Assembly (NCBI GenBank): GCA_902538515.1
Contig: CACBFH010000003.1
Span: 23,244-87,243, forward strand
Reading direction: 5' to 3'
From: an uncultured Prochlorococcus sp.
GTDB lineage: Bacteria; Cyanobacteriota; Cyanobacteriia; PCC-6307; Cyanobiaceae
DNA: 64,000 nucleotides
A program made the position numbers and the translations under genes. Shown here in pieces: positions 21,043-28,819 of this stretch. Each line of letters opens with the position of its first letter. Position 1 is the stretch's first letter. The notes below the pieces were generated by a model. That model was not told where the DNA came from, made no database searches, and worked only from the letters and a program-made list of their open reading frames with translations.

Positions 21043-21294
21043 ATGTGCATATGCATCAACTGTAAATGGGTTGATAGATGTATCACTTATCATGATGTTG
21101 AAAATAATCATGATGTTAATAATATTTGTGATGTTCCAGATTTTAAACCAAAGAATCCATTCATTCATGTCAATTTAGTTAAAGATAAGAATGGTGATTA
21201 TAAAACAGATTGGGATGTTCAATCTTGTCAAAGTTTTGTTAATGAATTTGGTAAATGGTCTAATTGTAATCCTGGTATGGAATTGCCTCTTTAA
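21043..21294 (+). CDS. ycf34: Ycf34 family protein
   Basis: An 83-residue protein beginning MCICINCKWVDRC, with cysteines at 2, 4, 7 and 13, and a further C-terminal pair (SCQSF and NCNPGMELP). This is the Ycf34 pattern. In Synechocystis Ycf34 is reported as an Fe-S protein needed for normal photosynthetic electron transport and light acclimation. The conserved CxCxxCxWVxxC motif makes the call secure. It runs in the same direction as the TsaB-like gene (9-base gap) and diverges from cca at 14 bases. Confidence 0.92.
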   Translation: MCICINCKWVDRCITYHDVENNHDVNNICDVPDFKPKNPFIHVNLVKDKNGDYKTDWDVQSCQSFVNEFGKWSNCNPGMELPL

Positions 21295-21303
21295 GGGTAA
21301 TGG

Positions 21304-21957
21304 ATGAATTATTATAAAGAAAGCAGACCAAAATATCCTACATTAGTGATTCACAGCACAGACAATAGTTTTGGCTTTGGATATAGAAAAAACAATCAAC
21401 TTAAGTCTGACAAATTATTCATAAAGAAATTTGATAATGACCTTTGCAACAACTTAATTAATGATCTTAACGAATTCATTTCCAAAGAAAATTTACAAAA
21501 AATAAATAAATTATCTGTCAGCATAGGGCCAGCAAATTTTAATGCTTCACGACTGATTGTGGTTTTAGCAAGAACTATCTCGCAACAAATAAATTGTCCT
21601 CTAGACAGTTTTAGTTCATTTGAAATAATGGCAAAAAGAATTGCATCAAAAAATAATATCTACACAAACAAAAAATCATTCTGGATTTACAAAAAATTAA
21701 AACGAAAGGGATTTATTGCAGGTAAGTATGAAATTAGTCATAACGAAAAACTTCCCTCAGATCTAGTCATTCGAGAAATAGTTTTACCAAAAGTTGTTAA
21801 AGAACTTGAAAGTAAAGAACTTTTATTTGAGGCTATTTATGATGATAAAGAAGATTTAAAAGAACTATTAAATTTATCAAATAAAAATTTATTGAATTCA
21901 AATTTAGATTCATGGAAAAAAGTTTTGCCTCTTTATCCTATTTCTCCAATTAACTAA
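21304..21957 (+). CDS. tsaB: TsaB-like protein (tRNA t6A biosynthesis), divergent
   Basis: TsaB is the non-catalytic partner of TsaD in making threonylcarbamoyladenosine on ANN-decoding tRNAs. The 217-residue protein has the ASKHA-fold outline: an N-terminal LVIHSTDNSFGFGY strand pair and the KLSVSIGPANFNASRLIVVL segment. The latter aligns with the usual GPGSFTGLR loop of TsaB but has lost the GSFTGLR part. The C-terminal half is Lys-rich and poorly conserved. It begins 9 bases after ycf34. The assignment rests on the fold pattern and size; the sequence is divergent from the textbook family. Confidence 0.7.
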   Translation: MNYYKESRPKYPTLVIHSTDNSFGFGYRKNNQLKSDKLFIKKFDNDLCNNLINDLNEFISKENLQKINKLSVSIGPANFNASRLIVVLARTISQQINCPLDSFSSFEIMAKRIASKNNIYTNKKSFWIYKKLKRKGFIAGKYEISHNEKLPSDLVIREIVLPKVVKELESKELLFEAIYDDKEDLKELLNLSNKNLLNSNLDSWKKVLPLYPISPIN

Positions 21958-21961
21958 ATAT

Positions 21962-22582
21962 TCATCCAATCAAATTATTAATTTTATCTTGAAGAAGCAT
22001 TGTTACAGAATTCAGATCATCTCTTGATGAACTTTGTGGAGGTTTAACAGGTTTTCCCACTTTAATAACTATTCTTGAAAATAAAGGAATACAGAATTTA
22101 AATCTTATTAATCTATGTGAATTAACTATGGCAACAGGCAATAATAATTTTTGATTTTTAAAAGCTAGTAATGCTGCACCTTGTTTGGGATTATTAACTC
22201 GACCATTTTTTTGACGAGTGCCATCAATAAAAATTCCAATAGAATTACCATCTGATAATTTTTTACATGCTGTTTTAATTGTATTTTTATCAGCAATCCC
22301 TCTTTTTACAGGATAAGCTCCACAAGCCTTGATAATAAAGCCAAGAAAAGGTATTTTAAAAAGCTCTGCCTTCGCCATAAAAGATATATTGCGTCCAAGG
22401 GCATGGCCTAAAAAGGGAGGGTCAAGTAAAGAACCATGATTAGAAACCATGATAAAAGAATCTGTTTGAGGAATATTATCTCTACCTATTAAATTTCCTT
22501 TAAATAAAAACTTATAAATAGGAAATACAAAAAGCTTGCTAACTAATTCATAGATTAATTGTTGAATAGTATGATTTTTCAT
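21962..22582 (-). CDS. plsC: 1-acyl-sn-glycerol-3-phosphate acyltransferase
   Basis: Acylates lysophosphatidic acid to phosphatidic acid at the membrane. The HX4D motif is VSNHGSLLDPPF and the second acyltransferase block reads IGIFIDGTRQKNGR (an EGTR-type motif with Asp for Glu), followed by KQGAALLAF and the VKVGKPV C-terminus. At 206 residues it is a minimal PlsC. It is last in the minus-strand series plsX-fabH-fabD-plsC, so the lipid genes probably form one transcript. Confidence 0.92.
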   Translation of the reverse strand: MKNHTIQQLIYELVSKLFVFPIYKFLFKGNLIGRDNIPQTDSFIMVSNHGSLLDPPFLGHALGRNISFMAKAELFKIPFLGFIIKACGAYPVKRGIADKNTIKTACKKLSDGNSIGIFIDGTRQKNGRVNNPKQGAALLAFKNQKLLLPVAIVNSHRLIRFKFCIPLFSRIVIKVGKPVKPPQSSSRDDLNSVTMLLQDKINNLIG

Positions 22583-22587
22583 ACAAA

Positions 22588-23484
22588 TTAATAAGATATT
22601 TGATCAGAAGATGAAACTTGAGAAATTTTTACATCTCTAAGATGTCTTTTTACTAAACCGCTAAGTACATTAGAAGGGCCAATTTCAACAATATGAAGAT
22701 TACTATCTTTTGCCATTAAATCCATAGTCTCTCGCCACCTCACTCCATTACACATTTGCTTTTCTAATTTGATTTTAAGCTCCTTTGAATCACTACAGAT
22801 TGAAGGTTCATAATTGCTTATGACTGGGAATGAGGGATTGTTAAATTTAATCTGTTTTAAATACTCAGAAAATTTTATTGAAGGTTCATTCATAAATGGT
22901 GAATGAAATGCACCTGAAACATTTAATTTCAAGAATCTTTTACAAGAAATTTCTCTCGATATATTATCTAATGCTTCAATGGATCCTGATAAGACAACTT
23001 GGGAAGAGCTATTATCATTAGCAATTACAATATCATCAATTTGTTGTACTAATAGATCAAGTTGATTTCTATCAAAACCAATTACTGCTGCCATGGATCC
23101 TTTCCCAGCATTTACCATTAATTGAGACCTTTCTTTTATAAGAGAAACACAATCTTCGAATGAAAAAACATCCGCACAATAAAGTGCAGTAATTTCTCCT
23201 AGACTATGCCCAGCAACATAAGTTGGTTTAAATCCAGTTTCCTTTAATGCATCTAATAAAATTGATTCAACTAAAAAAAGACAAATTTGTGTATTTCTTG
23301 TGTTATTTAAATCAATAAGAGGATTTGTTGGTTCAGTATCAAACTCACAAATTTCAAATAAATTCCTTTCAAAGATTTCAGATGCATAACTAAACCTCTC
23401 TTTTGTGTTGGGCAAATTTTCAATTTGTTTTGCCATCCCAATTTTTTGCGAACCCTGTCCAGGGAATACCCATGCAACTGTCAT
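22588..23484 (-). CDS. fabD: Malonyl-CoA:ACP transacylase
   Basis: Loads malonyl groups onto acyl carrier protein for fatty acid synthesis. It starts MTVAWVFPGQGSQKIGMA. The nucleophilic Ser is in VAGHSLGEITAL and the catalytic His in VSGAFHSPFM; the C-terminal NVLSGLVKR block is also present. The 298 residues are typical. The gap to plsC is 5 bases and to fabH 15 bases, which supports an operon. Confidence 0.96.
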   Translation of the reverse strand: MTVAWVFPGQGSQKIGMAKQIENLPNTKERFSYASEIFERNLFEICEFDTEPTNPLIDLNNTRNTQICLFLVESILLDALKETGFKPTYVAGHSLGEITALYCADVFSFEDCVSLIKERSQLMVNAGKGSMAAVIGFDRNQLDLLVQQIDDIVIANDNSSSQVVLSGSIEALDNISREISCKRFLKLNVSGAFHSPFMNEPSIKFSEYLKQIKFNNPSFPVISNYEPSICSDSKELKIKLEKQMCNGVRWRETMDLMAKDSNLHIVEIGPSNVLSGLVKRHLRDVKISQVSSSDQISY

Positions 23485-23499
23485 AATGCTCCTTTTTTT

Positions 23500-24507
23500 T
23501 TAACCCCATTTAATAAGGGCTGCACCCCAACTTAACCCAGCACCAAAACCACTTGTAGCAATAATATCATTTTGTTTAATTCTATTATTTCTAATAGCCT
23601 CATCCATCACTAGTGGAATTGTTGCTGCTGAAGTATTACCATATTTTTCTAAATTACTAAGAATTTTTTCTCCAGGAATTTTTAATCTATCTCCTACAGA
23701 ATCCAATATCCTTTGATTCGCTTGATGCAATACAAGCCAATCAATTTCATCAGAAGTATAATCAATTTTTTTAAACAACTTTTCAAGAATTATTGGAACT
23801 TCTCTAACTGCAAATTTATATACTTCCTGACCATTCATTTGAATTGGAGAAAAAGCTCCACTTAAAAAATCAATATTATCAATTATTGTATCCTTATTAT
23901 TTTTTGATGGAAGATTAAGAAAAGAACCCCTTTCTCCATCAGTTCTCATATCAAAACCAATTAAATTATCAAATTTATTAGTAGCTTCAATTGCTATTGC
24001 ACCTGCACCATCTCCAAAGAGAATACAACTTCTTCTATCATTCCAATCAACAAAGCTTGATAGTTGATCTGCTCCAATAACAATAGCCCTTTTAAAACTT
24101 CCCCCTTTTAAAAATTGTGAGGCTGTAATTAAGGCAAATAAAAACCCACTACATGCTGCAGTTAAATCGAAAGCAACAGCATTAGCTGCCCCTAATCTAG
24201 CTTGAATGGATGGCGCTGATCCAAATAAATCATGCGGAGTAGAAGTAGCTAAAACAATTAAATCAATCGTTTTAATATCCCAATTAGCCATTTCTATAGC
24301 GGTTAAAGCCGCCTTATAGCCCATCTCAGTAACATTATCTCCTAATCTAGAAATTCTCCTCTCGGAAATGCCTGTTCTAGATTTTATCCATTCATTGCTT
24401 GTATCAACCTTTTGACTAATTTTTTGATTAGTTAGAATTTGATCAGGTACATAACTTCCGCTTCCCTTGAATGATACTCCAACCTGATTAAAATTTATTC
24501 CTTTCAA
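23500..24507 (-). CDS. fabH: 3-oxoacyl-ACP synthase III
   Basis: Starts type II fatty acid synthesis by condensing acetyl-CoA with malonyl-ACP. The catalytic triad can be read: Cys in FDLTAACSGFLFAL, His in VLHQANQRILD and Asn in YGNTSAATIPL, with the N-terminal SNEWIKSRTGISERR block. The 335 residues are typical. It lies between plsX (53-base gap) and fabD. The start is ATG 24507. Confidence 0.96.
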   Translation of the reverse strand: MKGINFNQVGVSFKGSGSYVPDQILTNQKISQKVDTSNEWIKSRTGISERRISRLGDNVTEMGYKAALTAIEMANWDIKTIDLIVLATSTPHDLFGSAPSIQARLGAANAVAFDLTAACSGFLFALITASQFLKGGSFKRAIVIGADQLSSFVDWNDRRSCILFGDGAGAIAIEATNKFDNLIGFDMRTDGERGSFLNLPSKNNKDTIIDNIDFLSGAFSPIQMNGQEVYKFAVREVPIILEKLFKKIDYTSDEIDWLVLHQANQRILDSVGDRLKIPGEKILSNLEKYGNTSAATIPLVMDEAIRNNRIKQNDIIATSGFGAGLSWGAALIKWG

Positions 24508-24560
24508 AAGAGTTTTTTAGTTACTTATATTAGTCAAACATAAATTTGACTCAATATGTT

Positions 24561-25979
24561 TTATGAATTTAAAACTTGAAGCTTTTGCAGTTGATTTAAA
24601 TTATCCATAACACCATGGTTTACTGCGGAGTGAGCCAAGCGTAGAGCACTAACTACTGATAAAGATTTGCTACTTCCATGACCAATAACGCAAATACCAT
24701 TCACACCAAGTAATAAAGCTCCTCCATGTTCAGCATGATCTAACCTTTTCTTTATTCTAAGTAAATTACTTTTTAAAAAAGCAGAACCAACTTTACCCCG
24801 CCTTCCACGCGGCAGCTCAGATCTTAAAATATCTAATAAAACTCCTCCAACAGATTCAAGAAATTTCAATAATATATTTCCAGTAAATCCATCACAGACT
24901 ACTACATCGAAACTACCTGATAATACATCTCGTCCTTCACAATTACCTCCAAAATCAAAACTTTTTTCAGAAGATAATAATTCAAATGTTTTTAGGGATA
25001 AATCGTTACCTTTACATTTTTCTTCTCCGATATTTAAAAGGCCAATTTTTGGTTTTTTTACTTGTAAAACATCTTTTGCATAAATATTACCTAGAAGAGC
25101 AAATTGATGCAGATAAGATGGCTTACAATCAGTATTTGCACCGACATCTAAAACTAATACCGGACGAGTTTGATCCCTTGTTGGAAATAAAGCTCCTATA
25201 GCTGGTCTATCAATCCCTTTCAATCTCCCTATCCTAAATATAGCAGAAGCCATCATGGCACCTGAATTACCCGCTGAGTAAACAGCTTCAGCTTTATTAT
25301 TTCTCACTAAATCCATAGCAACGTTTATACTTGCATTTTTCCTTTTTCTAACTGTGGTAGCTTCTTCATTCATCCCAATGGGTTCTCCACTTTCAATTAA
25401 TTCAAGACGATTATTCTCTATTTCATTTTCTAATAATTCTGCTAAACCAATTTTTTTTGCTGAATCTTTAACTTTTTCAATTTTCCCGACAAACTTTATA
25501 TTTATTGGGAATCTACTTATTGCTTCGAGACAACCCTCCAGAATTGGACCAGGAGCATAATCTCCACCCATTCCATCAACTGCTATCCAAATTCTTTTAG
25601 ATTTAGAATCCTCCACTATATCTAAAACATTATCATGATTTTGTAATCTTTTTAATGGGTCAAAAACTAATGGCTGTAATGTATTTTTAGCTATTGAACT
25701 AGCACTGGAAACAACACTGCTAGCAGTATTTACAACAGATTCAGCGCTTGAAACTACATTACCAGCAACATTACCCGCAACGTGACTAGCAACATTACTA
25801 GCCGTGCTCACAACAGAACCAGCGCCAGAAACTACATTACCCGCTACATTACTAGCCGTTACCGCAGAACTAGCAGCAGTATCTACTATTGAAGTTACAG
25901 CCGAGTTTCTTTTGTACCAAATAACTAATCTTCTGATAGCTCTGGGCTTATTAATTTTTTGTACACTTTCTTTACCCAT
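24561..25979 (-). CDS. plsX: Phosphate acyltransferase PlsX with repeat-rich N-terminal extension
   Basis: Makes acyl-phosphate from acyl-ACP for glycerolipid synthesis. The PlsX core starts near residue 129 with RIWIAVDGMGGDYAPGP and contains YSAGNSGAMMA, VLDVGANTD, CDGFTGNILLKF and EHGGALLLGVNG. The family is normally about 330-350 residues; this one is 472 because of an N-terminal extension of about 128. Within it, residues 26-98 (25686..25904) are almost only Val, Ser, Ala, Asn, Gly and Thr, with VVSxAxS-type heptads at roughly 49-63 and 75-96. It begins 1 base after the rpaB stop on the same strand. If the extension is not translated, an internal start would be needed, but the frame is open and the ATG at 25979 is well placed. 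Confidence 0.93.
   Translation of the reverse strand: MGKESVQKINKPRAIRRLVIWYKRNSAVTSIVDTAASSAVTASNVAGNVVSGAGSVVSTASNVASHVAGNVAGNVVSSAESVVNTASSVVSSASSIAKNTLQPLVFDPLKRLQNHDNVLDIVEDSKSKRIWIAVDGMGGDYAPGPILEGCLEAISRFPINIKFVGKIEKVKDSAKKIGLAELLENEIENNRLELIESGEPIGMNEEATTVRKRKNASINVAMDLVRNNKAEAVYSAGNSGAMMASAIFRIGRLKGIDRPAIGALFPTRDQTRPVLVLDVGANTDCKPSYLHQFALLGNIYAKDVLQVKKPKIGLLNIGEEKCKGNDLSLKTFELLSSEKSFDFGGNCEGRDVLSGSFDVVVCDGFTGNILLKFLESVGGVLLDILRSELPRGRRGKVGSAFLKSNLLRIKKRLDHAEHGGALLLGVNGICVIGHGSSKSLSVVSALRLAHSAVNHGVMDNLNQLQKLQVLNS
25686..25904 (-). repeat. Degenerate heptad-encoding repeat inside plsX 5' region
   Basis: The DNA that encodes PlsX residues 26-98 is a degenerate tandem repeat of about 21-base units (codons for a VVSxAxS-like heptad). 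Related copies are recognisable on the + strand as variants of acattaccagc / acattacccgc / acattactagc. Its G+C content is visibly higher than in the surrounding sequence. Such repeats change length easily by slippage, so copy number may differ between strains. Confidence 0.6.
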
Positions 25980-26726
25980 TTATTTACCATCAAAAGGAGC
26001 AATATCTACAATCCTTTGAAAAAGATATCCTGTGCCCCTTGCTGTTAATATCAATTCGGGATTTGCAGGATCAGCCTCCAGTTTTGATCTTAATCTCGAT
26101 ATATGAACATCGACCACTCTTGTATCTACATGTCTCTCAGGTGTATATCCCCAAACTTCCTTCAAAATTTCTCCTCTACTAAATGGCTCGCCTGACCTGC
26201 TTACCAAAAGCTCTAAAAGACTAAATTCCATACCTGTTAATCTTATTCTCTCATCGCTCTTAAAAACTTGTCTTCGATTTGTATCAATTTTTATATCAGT
26301 AACTAAAATTAATCCTGAATTAGGCATTCCAGGAATTTGTTCTTTGTCAATTCTTCTTAGAACGCATCTAATTCTAGCTTCTAATTCTTTAGGACTAAAT
26401 GGTTTCACAACATAATCATCGGCCCCTAATTCTAAACCTGTTATCCTGTCTGCAACATCTCCTAATGCAGTTAACATAACGATTGGGACATCAGAATCTT
26501 TCCTTAATTCTTGACACACTCCATAGCCATCTAATTTTGGCATCATAACGTCAAGTACGACTAAATCAGGCTCATAATCTTTAAATAACTTTAGTGCTTC
26601 TTTACCATCACATGCAGTTACGACTTTGTAACCAATCATGGAGAGGCGTGTCTCAAGAATTCTTCTAATACTTGCCTCGTCATCTGCGACAAGAATTGTT
26701 TCTTTAGTTTGACTAGATAGAGCCAT
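25980..26726 (-). CDS. rpaB: OmpR-type response regulator RpaB (Ycf27)
   Basis: DNA-binding response regulator that represses high-light genes through HLR1 sites and influences phycobilisome/photosystem energy distribution; its kinase is NblS/Hik33. The receiver domain (10-125) has the acidic pair D15-D16, phospho-acceptor D59 in LVVLDVMMPK, Thr in VMLTALGD and Lys in VVKPFSPKE. The winged helix (about 145-240) has RLTGMEFSLLELLVS and VDVHISRLRSKLE. The 248-residue length and the tail GTGYLFQRI match RpaB. It starts at ATG 26726, is divergent from radA and sits directly upstream of plsX. Confidence 0.93.
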   Translation of the reverse strand: MALSSQTKETILVADDEASIRRILETRLSMIGYKVVTACDGKEALKLFKDYEPDLVVLDVMMPKLDGYGVCQELRKDSDVPIVMLTALGDVADRITGLELGADDYVVKPFSPKELEARIRCVLRRIDKEQIPGMPNSGLILVTDIKIDTNRRQVFKSDERIRLTGMEFSLLELLVSRSGEPFSRGEILKEVWGYTPERHVDTRVVDVHISRLRSKLEADPANPELILTARGTGYLFQRIVDIAPFDGK

Positions 26727-26833
26727 TTGTTTCTATTAGCTAATCAGTAAGAGAATTAATTATTATCCTAATCTAACTTGTAGAGGGGCAATATCCCAAA
26801 CATTCTAGTTCTAATACTTTATTCAAAAACTAA

Positions 26834-28186
26834 ATGTCTAGCAAATTGTCGACTTTTATTTGTCAAAATTGCGGAACTGAAACTTCTCAATACTTTGGGA
26901 AATGCCTCAATTGCAACTCATGGAATTCAATTGTAGAAGAAATTAAAGGCAAGAGATCTAAACATCAAGATATTAAAAATAATAAGAAATCTATCCCTTT
27001 TAACGAAATTTCATCAAAAAAAATATCAAGATTTACAAGTGGTTTTAGAGAATTTGATCGAGTTCTTGGAGGTGGAATAGTACCTGGATCTGTTGTCTTA
27101 CTTGGAGGAGAACCAGGTATAGGTAAAAGCACGATAGTTCTTCAATCAGCAGGAAAAATATCTATCAATGAGAAAGTTTTATACATAACTGCAGAGGAAT
27201 CATTAGAACAAGTAAAAATTAGATGGGAAAGATTAAATCAAAACAGTATTGACTTAAAAATTTTTGCAGAAACGAATTTATCCCTAATTATTGAAGAGAT
27301 CAAACGTGTAAATCCAAGTTTTGCAATTATTGATAGTATTCAAGCCATCCATAATCATGACATGGAAAGCTCGCCAGGATCTGTTTCTCAAGTTAGAGCA
27401 TGTTCGTCTGAGTTGCAGAATCTAGCCAAAAAGAATAATATTGCGCTTCTAATAATTGGCCATGTAACCAAAGATGGTGCTTTAGCTGGCCCTAAAACTC
27501 TTGAGCATTTAGTTGACACAGTAATAAACTTTGAAGGAGATAATATTACATCTCATAGGTTACTTAGAAGTATAAAAAATCGATTTGGATCTACCTTTGA
27601 AATTGGAATTTTTGAAATGCTTGAAGAGGGGTTACGAGAGATAAAAAACCCAAGTTCAATTTTTACAAATAAAGAAAATATTTCAGGTGTAACAACTACA
27701 ATTACAAATGAAGGCACTCGTCCATTAGCAGTTGATATACAAGCACTGGTAAATAAAACTTTCTACAGTAACCCGAGAAGAACTACAACTGGAATTAGCA
27801 TAAATAGATTGCATCAAATTCTTGCTGTTATTGAAAAACATGTAGGGATAAAATTATCTGAATTTGATTGTTATATAGCTACTGGTGGAGGTTTTGAGAT
27901 TAACGATCCCTCATCTGACTTAGGTGTAGCAATATCAATTTTATCAAGTTTAAAAAATATTCCCCCTTTGGCTAGTACCTCATTTATTGGGGAATTGGGT
28001 TTGAGCGGACAAGTTAGAAAATCGAATAACCTTCGGAAAAAGATAGAAGAAGCTGTAAGACTAGGTATCAAAAATATCGTAGTGCCAAAACTAGATGAGG
28101 AACTAAATAATAATTTTCAAAATTTAATAAATATCAAAGAGATATCCAATATTAAAGAAGCAGTTGATTACTCTTTATCAAAATAA
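26834..28186 (+). CDS. radA: DNA repair protein RadA
   Basis: RecA-like ATPase that promotes branch migration in recombination. An N-terminal zinc finger has C10-x2-C13 and C24-x2-C27. The Walker A is GGEPGIGKST (near residue 100), the KNRFG motif is present (SIKNRFGSTFEIG), and a C-terminal Lon-like domain has the DLGVAISILSS and GELGLSGQVRK blocks. The length of 450 is typical. It is monocistronic in appearance and converges on ycf3 with a 1-base gap. Confidence 0.96.
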   Translation: MSSKLSTFICQNCGTETSQYFGKCLNCNSWNSIVEEIKGKRSKHQDIKNNKKSIPFNEISSKKISRFTSGFREFDRVLGGGIVPGSVVLLGGEPGIGKSTIVLQSAGKISINEKVLYITAEESLEQVKIRWERLNQNSIDLKIFAETNLSLIIEEIKRVNPSFAIIDSIQAIHNHDMESSPGSVSQVRACSSELQNLAKKNNIALLIIGHVTKDGALAGPKTLEHLVDTVINFEGDNITSHRLLRSIKNRFGSTFEIGIFEMLEEGLREIKNPSSIFTNKENISGVTTTITNEGTRPLAVDIQALVNKTFYSNPRRTTTGISINRLHQILAVIEKHVGIKLSEFDCYIATGGGFEINDPSSDLGVAISILSSLKNIPPLASTSFIGELGLSGQVRKSNNLRKKIEEAVRLGIKNIVVPKLDEELNNNFQNLINIKEISNIKEAVDYSLSK

Positions 28187-28187
28187 A

Positions 28188-28709
28188 TCAAAGATACATA
28201 TCAATTGAGCTTCTGCCTGAGTTTTTCAACCAATTTTCAATATCTAGATACCCACCTGGATATAGTCTCACTGCTTTAGACCAGACTTCAGCAGCTTTAT
28301 CAAACCAAATATCTCTCTGATCTAAATCACCATTTTGCTCAGCATATCTTCCCCTTTTTTCATAAATTAAACCTATATTTTTCAAGCATGATGGTTGTTT
28401 GGGATTTTCTACTAATGCTTTTTCATAAGTTTCAATAGACAAATCCTCTTCACCATTACTCATGTATATAATTGCCATATTTTTTAAAGTCTCTCCCCTA
28501 TCAATTTTATTTTCTTCAAGGAGTAAGCTCTCTTTGTAATACTCTAATGCTTCCGAATAATCCCCATTATTTTGTGCAGCTAAGCCATCTCTATAATAGA
28601 TATAAGCCTTTTTTTCTTTCTCAGCGATAGGCATTATTTTTACGATTGATTCAGCAATTACAGTAAAAGCCTTATCGATAAAATTGTCTCTGTTTTGATT
28701 ACTAGGCAC
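28188..28709 (-). CDS. ycf3: Photosystem I assembly protein Ycf3
   Basis: TPR protein at the thylakoid that chaperones PSI subunit assembly. Three TPR motifs are visible: [40 protein letters not shown] and [20 protein letters not shown]. The N-terminal [14 protein letters not shown] and C-terminal [14 protein letters not shown] are Ycf3 signatures. The frame is open to an ATG at 28817, but the GTG at 28709 gives exactly 173 residues, the family length, and a normal N-terminus ([10 protein letters not shown]). The 36 upstream codons, which encode a hydrophobic stretch, are therefore excluded. Confidence 0.9.
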   Translation of the reverse strand: MPSNQNRDNFIDKAFTVIAESIVKIMPIAEKEKKAYIYYRDGLAAQNNGDYSEALEYYKESLLLEENKIDRGETLKNMAIIYMSNGEEDLSIETYEKALVENPKQPSCLKNIGLIYEKRGRYAEQNGDLDQRDIWFDKAAEVWSKAVRLYPGGYLDIENWLKNSGRSSIDMYL

Positions 28710-28819
28710 TGTTTTTAAGCTAATAAAATTATTATAGTAATTTAAAAAATAACAATTTAAAAAATCTATTACACTTATTATTATAGTTAAAAAAGGCCAA
28801 GCATTAATATGCTTCAATT

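Noticed and set aside
25804..26019. Plus-strand ORF (71 codons) over the plsX repeat
   Set aside because: Ala/Thr/Leu-rich reading frame is the complement of the Val/Ser/Ala repeat; it also runs into rpaB.
28710..28817. 36-codon hydrophobic N-terminal extension of Ycf3
   Set aside because: GTG at 28709 gives exactly the 173-residue family length and normal N-terminus; the extension is not conserved-looking.
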